A DNA stretch of 64,000 nt from CALKYB01 sp964510575 (GTDB taxonomy: Bacteria > Bdellovibrionota_C > UBA2361 > SZUA-149 > CALKYB01), in assembly GCA_964510575.1 (NCBI GenBank), contig CAZECN010000016.1:1-64000 (forward strand), read 5' to 3'. The translations under genes and the position numbers were made by a program. The notes beneath the pieces were generated by a model that ran no database searches, was not told the DNA's origin, and worked only from the letters and a program-made list of their open reading frames with translations. The stretch's first letter is position 1. Each line of letters begins with the position of its first letter. Of the stretch, positions 28,088 through 34,901 are shown in pieces.

Positions 28088-28653
28088 TTCTCTTGTTTGT
28101 AGTTGCTTACCTTTCTGCTTAATTTCTTCCAGAATATGATCAAGGCGGTGCACCAGAGTATGAAAGCAGCAATAAAAAACCAAGGGTAATTGATAGCTGA
28201 CCAAATTCCCGCAACGGTTGTTAAGTCCTTACCGGCTGAGGCAGCGATATTGGAAACAGGCTCTGGCGAGGCGTTTACTGCTAAGCGCATAGAGGCGTTA
28301 CTTAGGTGAGAACTTGCAGCGACTCCCAGACCTCCAAGGCCTGCAATTAGCATATATTCCGGAGCAACATCGTAAACGGAACCGGCGGCTAGGACGGCAC
28401 CAGCTGGAATCTTTACGAAGCCTTGTAAGCCGTCCCATAGCGAGTCTACCAAAGGGATCTTGTCCGCAAAGAACTCTATGCAATAAAAAAATAAAGCGAC
28501 AGCGATGACTACTGGTTCTCCAATTACAGCCATGCTTTCGGGAAGCCTAATTTTATCAAAGTATTGCAGCAGACCCATTACGGAAAGCGCAGCGTAAAGG
28601 TTTAAGCCAGAGGCCCAGGAACTTCCAAGTGCTAGGGAGAGAGTTTCGATCAT
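28084..28653 (-). CDS. DUF4126 family membrane protein
   Basis: 189 residues with about five to six hydrophobic segments. The N-terminus (GSSWASGLNLYAALSVMGLL), the middle SLWDGLQGFVKIPAGAVLAAG and ASSHLSNASMRLAVNASPEP fit DUF4126, an uncharacterised inner-membrane family. The C-terminus is a short basic cytoplasmic tail. It converges with the FMN protein gene with a 4-bp overlap. Confidence 0.75.
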   Translation of the reverse strand: MIETLSLALGSSWASGLNLYAALSVMGLLQYFDKIRLPESMAVIGEPVVIAVALFFYCIEFFADKIPLVDSLWDGLQGFVKIPAGAVLAAGSVYDVAPEYMLIAGLGGLGVAASSHLSNASMRLAVNASPEPVSNIAASAGKDLTTVAGIWSAINYPWFFIAAFILWCTALIIFWKKLSRKVSNYKQEN

Positions 28654-29077
28654 AGGGGTGTCAAGAAATGTAAACTGCCGGATATTCTGTTCAGCATAGC
28701 TCTAATCCAGCATAGCAAGAAATTCTTAACTCTTTCTAGAGCAAAGGGGAGGGGCTAACGAGCTTTTGTTGCTCATTGCTTTCTCTCAGGCGTCTCTGTG
28801 AAACAAAAACCGCAGGTCTTATCTTGAGTAAAAAAATAGAGATCTCTGGAGCTCTAAGTATTTGGAAAGACGAGAGCTTCTTAAGAACTAAGATGCAAAT
28901 TGTTCGGAATTACTCATAACAAGGGCAGAATAGAATAGGAGTAGAAGTTAATTTCGACGGTCATACTGAGGTTCTTCTTGAGTATGACCACGAAATCAAA
29001 CCCGGAGGTTTTTTCGGAGGTCTAAACGTGGGCAATATCAAATATTGTCTGTCCAATAACTATTGAGGATTTTTACT
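28654..29077. other. Intergenic region with one frame interrupted by a single stop
   Basis: Reading from a TTG at 28824, a frame runs 31 codons to TAA (28917-28919), then continues open in the same frame to TGA at 29064-29066, 11 nt before the microprotein ATG. The second part (EVNFDGHTEVLLEYDH) looks protein-like but has no start codon. It may be a decayed gene or chance. No other structure is evident. Confidence 0.25.
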
Positions 29078-29191
29078 ATGAAAAACCCACCAAAGTCTCT
29101 AGCCAAGCAACGTTCAGGCTGGCGCCCGGACCTTGTGATTTGTCTTGGCTTTGGCCTGCTTGCGGCAATTGCCATCTCTTGGCCCTGGTAA
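29078..29191 (+). CDS. 37-residue single-pass membrane microprotein
   Basis: ATG at 29078 with TTGAGGA 8-14 nt upstream; 37 codons and TAA. The protein has a basic Pro-rich N-terminus (KNPPKSLAKQRSGWRP) and a hydrophobic helix (DLVICLGFGLLAAIAIS) ending WPW. The positive-inside pattern predicts an N-in membrane protein. A hairpin begins 12 nt after the stop. The family is unknown; the size resembles accessory subunits of membrane complexes, but no complex gene is adjacent. Confidence 0.55.
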   Translation: MKNPPKSLAKQRSGWRPDLVICLGFGLLAAIAISWPW

Positions 29192-29202
29192 GGTAAGTTG
29201 AT

Positions 29203-29230
29203 TGACAGGCTCTGCTTCGGCATCCTGTCA
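29203..29230 (+). terminator. Hairpin after the microprotein gene
   Basis: TGACAGG pairs with CCTGTCA, and inside it TGC-TTCG-GCA forms a second short stem with a stable tetraloop. Only TCGCTCC follows, so the U-tract is missing; it could be a terminator or a 3'-end stabiliser. Confidence 0.5.
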
Positions 29231-29490
29231 TCGCTCCAATGTCTTCAAAAGTTTTTGAAGGTTTATGTTTTGATTTTCGTGGTCTATTTTTTTATAGAAC
29301 TTAAGCATTAAAGCTCCAGAGATCTATTCTATTGCCCCTCATCGCAAGTTTATTGGCTTAAAAGCCTAATTTAGCTGTTATTGTTGATTGGATATTTTAT
29401 GACCTATTTGGTAGAATCCGCTTACAAGGTGCGAGTAGGTATTGTTGATTGAAGCAAACCTTGTTTGCTGAGCAGTAAGGTAGTTTGAAG

Positions 29491-30243
29491 ATGTCAGTAG
29501 TCAATAGCCAGCAAAGCGATAATATTGCGAACCAGAGTGGTAAGTTGTTCAAAAGGGGCTTCCTCCATATCCCTAACGCTTTTCCCTCCGAGTCAGTCTT
29601 AAACTTTAAAAATGAATTAGACAGTCTTTTCGAAGAACTTAAGCAAGATCAGATTGTCCGTCATGCTTCGAACTTAGATGATTCTCCAGGAGCGATTGTC
29701 GAAATCAACCGTGCGTTGAGGCACAAGTCAGCATTAAAAAAATTCGAACTTTTCCAACAGGCCCGCAAAATTGCCAATGATTTAATGGGCCGAAGAGTTT
29801 TCTGTGCTTTCGACCATGCCATTTACAAGCCTTCAAATAGTGGAAAGATCAGCTGGCACCAAGATGAGGCTTACAGAGCATCGGTCAAGAAAATGAGTAG
29901 CATCCACTTTTGGATACCTCTTCATGATGTCGGGCCAGAGCAGGGAGGAATGCAGTATATTCCACATGATAAAGCTCCTCATGCGATTGAGCACAGAAAG
30001 CACGAGACTGGCCATACTCTTGTGGCGGAGCCGACTGAGGAATCACTTAAGCACGCTGAACCGATTTCCACGAAGTTGGGTGATCTAGTGGTGCATACCC
30101 CGACAGTTCTTCATAGCAGCTTGCCTAATAAATCCGATCAAACCCGAAAAGCCTGGATAATTCATTTCAACCCCTATGGGCCCTATGAGGTGTTGTTGCC
30201 CAGAAATATCTTGGGTTTTGTTAAGTCCCGCTTTTTGCATTAG
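29491..30243 (+). CDS. Phytanoyl-CoA dioxygenase (PhyH) family protein
   Basis: 250 residues from the ATG at 29491 (AAGG about 10 nt upstream; an in-frame TTG at 29485 is less likely). The Fe(II)/2-oxoglutarate facial triad is visible as H123-x-D125 in WHQDEAY and H208 in LHSSLPNKS, with the 2-oxoglutarate arginine R219 following. HFWIPLHDVGPEQGGMQYIP is the typical PhyH beta-strand pair. The substrate is unknown; bacterial members hydroxylate diverse small molecules. The last 60 bases reappear, decayed, at 31248-31312 on the other side of the next gene. It stands alone, with about 300 bp before it showing no other gene. Confidence 0.85.
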   Translation: MSVVNSQQSDNIANQSGKLFKRGFLHIPNAFPSESVLNFKNELDSLFEELKQDQIVRHASNLDDSPGAIVEINRALRHKSALKKFELFQQARKIANDLMGRRVFCAFDHAIYKPSNSGKISWHQDEAYRASVKKMSSIHFWIPLHDVGPEQGGMQYIPHDKAPHAIEHRKHETGHTLVAEPTEESLKHAEPISTKLGDLVVHTPTVLHSSLPNKSDQTRKAWIIHFNPYGPYEVLLPRNILGFVKSRFLH

Positions 30244-30411
30244 ATTGCAGATCCCCAACTTTAGTTTAGATTGCCCTGATGATACAAATAAGGGTTAATT
30301 CATATCTACATATGAGTAGTAAGAACTAAGGGTTTTTCTTATCTCTGGATTGTAGTGACTAAGCTTATTTTTTTTACAAATTGGCTTGGTTACTACAACT
30401 GGAGAGTTAGG

Positions 30412-31200
30412 ATGAAGCACAGATTTTCATCATTGGTAATTTTGTTTTTATTTTTCTTGTTAGCATGTAACTCAGAACCGGAAACTCTATCTCTAAAAGA
30501 CTTTGAAGAGTTAGAGGCAAAGTTCTACGTCTCGTTATGTAACTCTAATGGATGTGAGGAGGTTGATCAGCCGCTTTGGTTCGTCGATGTTGGTGAGGGA
30601 CTCGTAAATAATCAAACTATTAGTTATCAAGGTCTGCTAGAAAGTCAGGTCAGTCGGGTTAGAAACTTGATTTCCGTTTTCTGTAAGGATCGACGTTGCT
30701 TAGATAGTTTAAAAAAGATTTCCTTTGCTTCGAGTTGGGTTGAGTCTAGTAGCAAAAGCGTTGATCTTATTGATAACAGTGTTAGTTATTTTACCTTTCC
30801 TGAGACTGGGCTTAAGTCTAGTAGCGCAAAATTTGATATTACCAGCAACGGAGTTACCTATCTTCCCTGCCGAAAATATTCAGATGTTGTGTTCGTGAAA
30901 ACACCGTTTTTGGCCTCCGATATAGTCCATTGCCTTGCCTTGCTTAGCACCAACTTTACAATATCTTGGGATAGTATTTTGGCTAGTTCAATGGAACCTA
31001 GGAAAGATAGAGGCTGTGAGCAATTCTTCAAAGATGATTTGAGGTATGCAATTGATTTCACTAACAGAGCCGAGATCATTGCTAGAGATTTATATCCAAA
31101 ACCTGATTCCTATCAACAGACCTTTTTTTCGAACATAGCGGGAGATAGAGATCAGCTTGAAAATTACCAAGACGTTTGCACTAGTGTAGAGCAGGAGTGA
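30412..31200 (+). CDS. Lipoprotein, unknown family
   Basis: 262 residues from the ATG at 30412, preceded by GGAGAGTTAG. A frame extends upstream to 30355 but would hide the lipoprotein signal HRFSSLVILFLFFLLAC (Cys near 18). The mature protein has seven more cysteines (for example CNSNGCEE, CKDRRC, DRGC), suggesting disulphides after export. No known domain was recognised. It lies between the phyH gene and the phyH tail remnant, as if it arrived between, or survived beside, two phyH copies. Confidence 0.6.
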   Translation: MKHRFSSLVILFLFFLLACNSEPETLSLKDFEELEAKFYVSLCNSNGCEEVDQPLWFVDVGEGLVNNQTISYQGLLESQVSRVRNLISVFCKDRRCLDSLKKISFASSWVESSSKSVDLIDNSVSYFTFPETGLKSSSAKFDITSNGVTYLPCRKYSDVVFVKTPFLASDIVHCLALLSTNFTISWDSILASSMEPRKDRGCEQFFKDDLRYAIDFTNRAEIIARDLYPKPDSYQQTFFSNIAGDRDQLENYQDVCTSVEQE

Positions 31201-31247
31201 TTTGAGTGAGGTAGTAAGGTAGATGGTTTAAGTTCTTACTACTCTCT

Positions 31248-31312
31248 CATTTTAACCCATATGGGCCCTATGAAGTGTTGTTGCCTAGGAATATCTTGGT
31301 TTTGTTAAATAT
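31248..31312 (+). pseudogene. Decayed copy of the PhyH C-terminal coding end
   Basis: Codons HFNPYGPYEVLLPRNIL are encoded here as in phyH at 30163-30213. The DNA differs at five third positions (TTC/TTT, CCC/CCA, GAG/GAA, CCC/CCT, AGA/AGG), all synonymous; one G is then lost (TTGGGT to TTGGT), breaking the frame. No start or upstream part of the gene remains. This is a remnant of a paralogue that was under selection before decay. Confidence 0.75.
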
Positions 31313-31370
31313 CTATTTTTAGATCAGACTGTAGACTGATTAGTAGTAGAGCGTTCTTTTAAAACAATTA

Positions 31371-31591
31371 TATACTGAAACCATTTTAAATATCGTGTTT
31401 GGCTAAAGCTTACATTTGGTTTCAGTATACGCTTTGCGTAAGCAAAGCCATTAGACAGATATACCTCGTCTAAAAATATGCAGAGAAGCGAACCTTCGCA
31501 GGAAAATCATAAAATCGAGTAAAAATACAAGATTTTTAACTTTTCTTGTCAAGAGCTTTGCTCTTGCAGGCATATTTCTGGTTTCAGTATA
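31371..31591. repeat. Palindromic repeat cluster with three copies of TATACTGAAACCA
   Basis: The 13-mer TATACTGAAACCA (31371-31383) recurs inverted and perfect at 31417-31429 and at 31579-31591. Between them lie perfect hairpins GCTTTGC-GTAA-GCAAAGC (31431-31448, followed by CATTAGACA) and CAAGAGC-TTT-GCTCTTG (31550-31566), plus GCGAA-CC-TTCGC. AAATATGC and GCATATTT also face each other. The outer inverted 13-mers span about 220 bp, the form of a small non-autonomous inverted-repeat element, but no target-site duplication was identified. Confidence 0.6.
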
Positions 31592-31597
31592 GCTGTT

Positions 31598-31676
31598 GTC
31601 TGGCAGTGCTCCGCACTGATTATACCCCTTTACTTTGGGTATAGAAAAAGCGGAAATTTCAATTAGACGGGGTATA
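31598..31676. promoter_or_regulatory. Hairpins and competing stems upstream of the 116-residue protein gene
   Basis: CAGTGC-TCC-GCACTG (31604-31618) is a reverse-orientation relative of the repeat at 32165. Next, TATACCC (31621-31627) can pair with GGGTATA at 31637-31643, or, as TATACCCC, with GGGGTATA at 31669-31676; the two are mutually exclusive. The second arm lies 27 nt before a near-perfect Shine-Dalgarno site. This could be a regulatory leader or simply clustered palindromes. Confidence 0.4.
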
Positions 31677-31717
31677 TTTCTTGGTTTTTAGCACATCGAA
31701 CCAAAGGAGGTGCTGAA

Positions 31718-32068
31718 ATGAGGTTTTTATTCTATTGGTTACCCCAGCAATCAACTGCAATTCGATTATATGGAGAGCTTCCAGAGAGCTCGATTCGTAG
31801 TTTAATCACACAATTTGATCAGCCTGAAAAATCTATTGAGAATCTCAAAGAAATAGAGAGCGCTCTCAGTGAGATCTTTTCTTTTGAGGAAGAAGGCTGG
31901 AGTGAGTTTCCGATTTCACCAGCAGAGTTATTGAAGTTATTGCTTGAGCAACTGCAATGCTACCTGGAACATGTACCGGAAGTAACAGACTACAGGGAAC
32001 TTGGACTGAAGACTGCGTGTAGAGTTGGCAGAACTGCTTTTTCTGTTAGTTTTGGAGAAGCTGATTGA
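31718..32068 (+). CDS. 116-residue acidic protein, unknown
   Basis: The ATG at 31718 is preceded by AAAGGAGGTG at 31703-31712, among the strongest ribosome binding sites in the window. The protein starts MRFLFYWLPQQSTAIRLYGE and is rich in Glu and Leu with predicted helices (SPAELLKLLLEQLQCYLEHV); no signal peptide, membrane helix or known motif was recognised. It stands alone between two clusters of palindromic repeats and is followed by a hairpin at 32082-32115. A toxin or regulator is possible, but nothing in the sequence shows it. Confidence 0.65.
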   Translation: MRFLFYWLPQQSTAIRLYGELPESSIRSLITQFDQPEKSIENLKEIESALSEIFSFEEEGWSEFPISPAELLKLLLEQLQCYLEHVPEVTDYRELGLKTACRVGRTAFSVSFGEAD

Positions 32069-32081
32069 GTAGGTATGAGCT

Positions 32082-32115
32082 AACACCGGTGGAAGCTTGT
32101 TTCTCCACTGGTGTT
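32082..32115 (+). terminator. Hairpin after the 116-residue protein gene
   Basis: AACACCGGTGGA pairs with TCCACTGGTGTT (one mismatch in 12) around a 10-nt loop, 13 nt after the stop codon. TATACC follows without a clear U-tract. Confidence 0.6.
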
Positions 32116-32164
32116 TATACCTGTCCTGATTAAAATTTCGTCTTAGCTTCTAGCTTGATTAGGT

Positions 32165-32260
32165 GGGTATAAGCAGTGCGCTAGCACTGCCATTAGACAA
32201 ATACACTGCGCGTTTGCTTAATCTAGCAAAACCGAAATTTGGAAGAGGCGCAGTGTATAG
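32165..32260. repeat. Structured palindromic repeat (hairpin plus multi-stem)
   Basis: GGGTATAA leads into GCAGTGC-GCTA-GCACTGC (32173-32190), then CATTAGACAA. Directly after, ATACACTGCGC (32201-32211) pairs perfectly with GCGCAGTGTAT (32248-32258), enclosing TTTGCT-TAATCT-AGCAAA and a short CCGAAATTTGG palindrome. The first part is homologous to 31426-31457 and, inverted, to 31597-31628; stem bases differ between copies with pairing kept. Confidence 0.65.
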
Positions 32261-32747
32261 GTTTTAGTCTTGGTTCTTGTGCTAAAAGCTAAGAAAAACA
32301 ATTGATTTCTGTTCAACTGAACCGTATTTCAGTCTACTTTTGTCGTATTTTCGATTTAGCATTTTAAGTCTAAATAGTTGCTGTTAATCCTTGCTAGCTT
32401 GAGAATAAGCCTTGATGTAAGTCTGCAGGTTGCGATTAGATTTTCGATTTTCTAGTCCATCAATTAAATAAATTTAAGGCATCATATTGGGTTGTAAGAT
32501 CTCAGCAATAGCTCTATTAGTTTTAGTCAGCCGATAGAATCATTTCTACTCACTCAATCAGAGTCCCGGGCCTTCCATACCTATTAAAAGTGCTCTTTAA
32601 CATTTAGATAGATTGCAATTATTTTTCTCCTCCTGCTGATTTTAACCGTCGGTTTAAATAGCAGGTGGGGCAACTGAAATAGCGTTTTATTTTGGTTCTT
32701 CATTTATAATTTTTTCCCGAACACACCTAGCCTTCGGAGGGCAAATC
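32261..32747. other. AT-rich intergenic region with a long hairpin
   Basis: No open frame with a ribosome binding site was found in these 487 bp. An imperfect palindrome lies at 32632-32665: CCTGCT...AGCAGG outside and TTTAACCG-T-CGGTTTAAA inside. It sits 82 bp before the next start codon and could be a terminator for upstream transcription or an operator. Confidence 0.4.
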
Positions 32748-33659
32748 ATGGCTCTATCATCCACTAAACTCGAGCAAGTTATTAGGAGCTGTAGTCTCCC
32801 TATATACAGTCATGTTGGTAATATGACTTGTAGCGAGATTGTAAGCGATGAAGCAGTGTCACTTAAATTTAGGCAGCACATAGAGGGGGGAGGACGTCTT
32901 GCATTAATGCTTTACGACCCTCACGCAAATTGTTTCCGAATGGTTGGAGTTGGCAATCAGTTTACCATTCCGCAAGTCCTTTTTGGGGCAAGAATGGTTG
33001 AAGTTTCCGTTGGTGAGTCGAGTCTGGCAAGTGGTAAGGCTTGGTTAGCCGCCGGCGCTCAGCTAGATGATGGTAGTCATCGACTAGAGTTCACTCCCAA
33101 CGAGACTGCTTGCTTGAAGTATGCAGCTGACGGTACATCTTTTGTTGATGTTAAGGAAGGAATTGATTGGCCTAATTTATCACGAGGTGATTCTGATTTG
33201 GAGGGGACTATTAGATCAACGAGACTCTCTTCAAATTGGGTTCGTGAAATGCTAATGGTGCTTGAAGGAGTAGATGAACTTTATCTAACCCAGGCGACAC
33301 AACTGGCTGAGGAACTTTCCAAGAACCATTCTCTGTCTAACTTAACCTCTACTACTTGTTTTTCTTTGTCAGTTCCAGATATTGAAACTGGCGGTAATAA
33401 AGGAAAAGAGACCTCTAGTGTAGTTTGCGATGAGACAAGTTATGGCTTAGCCCGGGTACTTTATGCGGCAGAAATGATGGAGAGAGAGGCTGGATTTGAA
33501 ATGACTGAATCTAAGCGACCTTTATTGATTGCTGAGGCTGCAGACAAAGATAATCCGGTAGCTGAGATCCATTTTCACCCCAATGGTCATTTACGGCTTA
33601 GAACAAGGGAGCAGGATAGTTCAGGCCAACCTTTGATTGTAGATCTTAATGAGCTCTAG
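32748..33659 (+). CDS. 303-residue protein, unknown
   Basis: The ATG has CGGAGGG 7-13 nt upstream. The protein is soluble, with no signal peptide or membrane segment; it reads as alpha/beta with runs such as HIEGGGRLALMLYDPHANCF and VAEIHFHPNGHLRLRTREQ. A low-complexity region (LSNLTSTTCFSLS...GGNKGKETS) separates two parts near 200-225. I do not recognise a family. It is flanked by a 679-bp upstream gap and a strong hairpin downstream (33689-33718), so it is a single-gene unit. Confidence 0.65.
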   Translation: MALSSTKLEQVIRSCSLPIYSHVGNMTCSEIVSDEAVSLKFRQHIEGGGRLALMLYDPHANCFRMVGVGNQFTIPQVLFGARMVEVSVGESSLASGKAWLAAGAQLDDGSHRLEFTPNETACLKYAADGTSFVDVKEGIDWPNLSRGDSDLEGTIRSTRLSSNWVREMLMVLEGVDELYLTQATQLAEELSKNHSLSNLTSTTCFSLSVPDIETGGNKGKETSSVVCDETSYGLARVLYAAEMMEREAGFEMTESKRPLLIAEAADKDNPVAEIHFHPNGHLRLRTREQDSSGQPLIVDLNEL

Positions 33660-33688
33660 CTAGATTGTTTTGAACTTAAAACTTTAGA

Positions 33689-33718
33689 AAGGAAAGACCG
33701 AATTCACGGTCTTTCCTT
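33689..33718 (+). terminator. Perfect 12-bp hairpin terminator
   Basis: AAGGAAAGACCG pairs fully with CGGTCTTTCCTT around AATTCA, 29 bp after the stop of the 303-residue protein. A short T-run (TTTCTTTTTT) follows a few bases later. Confidence 0.75.
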
Positions 33719-34031
33719 GGAGGTTTCTTTTTTAGGTTATAATTCAGATGCCCCTCCAGAAATTGTTTGGCTCAGATAAAATTCATCAATAGGCTTTGGA
33801 TTAACGAATGTTATGATCTCCAATTTACGATTGGAGGGGATGGAGTAGAACTTTGTTCTTTGTTGTTTAGCCTTAAATTGGAATTACATCACTATTGTTA
33901 ACTAGAATTCCTCGGGGCTAACTCTGCCAGTCTTTATAATTAGCCAGTGGCAGGTCTAGAAATCTTATAGGATTTTTTCAAATATTTCCTTAAGTTAAAG
34001 CCGATTAAGGTTTATCTCTGTTTCCTTCAGG
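33719..34031. other. Intergenic stretch, no convincing gene
   Basis: A 14-codon frame starts at ATG 33750 (MPLQKLFGSDKIHQ) without a strong site. Short palindromes occur (TCCAATTTACGATTGGA near 33812; CTGCCA...TGGCAG near 33927). Nothing else is supported. Confidence 0.25.
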
Positions 34032-34253
34032 ATAATTGACCAGCTTTTTGGCTATACTCTAGGACCGGAAGGTAACTATCCGTTAACTGCCGACGAGGTA
34101 GGTGAAGTGTATAGTAAGTTTGCCGAGTGGTCAGAGCAAGCGGACCAGCCAAACTCTGTTGCAAAGCAAATGAGAGAAGGGCTTATAGAGGTATTCTCTG
34201 AAAAGCTTCGCCCTTTTACCAACAGATTGAACGAAATGGCAGCTTCTGAGTAG
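34032..34253 (+). CDS. Coding-like frame of about 74 codons without a canonical start
   Basis: The frame from ATA 34032 (or ATT 34035) to TAG 34251 encodes a Glu-rich, clearly protein-like sequence (NYPLTADEVGEVYSKFAEW ... MREGLIEVFSEKLRPF). It is open upstream only to a TAA at 33996, with no ATG, GTG or TTG before the late Met in QMREGL. A single ATG-to-ATA change at 34032 would explain this, as would a lost 5' part. A terminator-like hairpin follows 13 nt after the stop, supporting a once-real gene. The family is unknown. Confidence 0.4.
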   Translation: MIDQLFGYTLGPEGNYPLTADEVGEVYSKFAEWSEQADQPNSVAKQMREGLIEVFSEKLRPFTNRLNEMAASE

Positions 34254-34265
34254 ATTATCCTGGTT

Positions 34266-34306
34266 CCAACCCCTAGTCATAATTTTCAAATTTGACTAAG
34301 GGTTGG
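34266..34306 (+). terminator. Hairpin with trailing T-run
   Basis: CCAACCCCTAGTCA pairs with TGACTAAGGGTTGG (one mismatch), followed by TTCTTGGAATTTTTT. It lies just after the start-less frame. Confidence 0.6.
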
Positions 34307-34459
34307 TTCTTGGAATTTTTTCTGGCAGCTGTAATTTTATTCTTTTTGGTAAAATCTCGACCTGTTTATTCCCAAACTACGGATTACTTTTAATACCAAC
34401 CGAGACCCACAACAAAATTAACAAGAACTCCTCAGAGCTGATTCTATAAAAGAATTTGG

Positions 34460-34645
34460 TTATTTTAAACTGTTTAACAGTCTCAAGTGTTTAAGCGAGC
34501 ACGAAGTAATAACCGTTTCGGCCCCGGAACCTGACAGTAACTCCCAAAGTAGAGAGGCTACAGGTCCGCTAGATAGTCCTTCCGTTATTACGGAAAGGTG
34601 ATGCCCCGGCTGTAAGGAGTTTTGGGAAGCAACAGGGGGGAGCAA
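34460..34645 (-). repeat. Left copy of a diverged duplicated segment (possible minus-strand peptide gene)
   Basis: This segment shares TAATAACCGTTTC (34507-34519) and AAGTAGAGAGGCTACAG (34547-34563, 15 of 17) with 35585-35745. On the minus strand a 61-codon frame encodes PVASLLWELLSG, resembling SVAPLLGEVSYLFG in the other copy in the same frame. The start (TTG) is poor. It is either a small gene family or decayed sequence. Confidence 0.35.
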
Positions 34646-34790
34646 CAGGAGGAATTTGTTTTTCCATCCAGGTTGTTACATTATTTACTTGATAAATGGA
34701 GCTTCTTGAGTCGAGAAGTCCGTTCTCTACCATTCCAGTTAGATTATTGATTCACTGCCATTTGTTGATCTTTCGAAATAGGGAGTTCAA

Positions 34791-34808
34791 AAAATGGCAG
34801 AAGCTTTT
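34791..34808. repeat. Left arm of an inverted repeat around the 34902 gene
   Basis: AAAATGGCAGAAGCTTTT matches the reverse complement of 35488-35506 with one extra G in the right arm (18 of 19). The two arms bracket the 180-residue membrane-protein gene. Confidence 0.6.
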
Positions 34809-34847
34809 AAAATCCAGGTTTTTCATAAGCGGGCTCCAGAGGTCTGA
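34794..34847 (+). CDS. Possible 17-residue leader peptide
   Basis: The ATG at 34794 has AGGGAGTT about 8 nt upstream and reads MAEAFKIQVFHKRAPEV before TGA at 34845. Its last codons run into the left arm and loop of the following terminator, the arrangement expected for attenuation. The codons show no run of one amino acid that would name a signal, so translation is uncertain. Confidence 0.3.
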   Translation: MAEAFKIQVFHKRAPEV

Positions 34848-34870
34848 ACTTCTGTAGCCCGCTTTTGGGT
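34827..34870 (+). terminator. Terminator/attenuator upstream of the 180-residue membrane protein gene
   Basis: AAGCGGGCT (34827-34835) pairs with AGCCCGCTT (34856-34864), with a further inner CAGA..TCTG pairing, followed by TTGGGTTTTT. It lies 37 bp before the next ATG, so it either ends upstream transcription or acts as an attenuator. Confidence 0.65.
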
Positions 34871-34901
34871 TTTTACATTCTAACCTACTGGAGAAAAAAT
34901 C

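Noticed and set aside
31371..32260. CRISPR array
   Set aside because: Repeats are irregular in spacing, orientation and sequence; no cas genes; no regular spacers.
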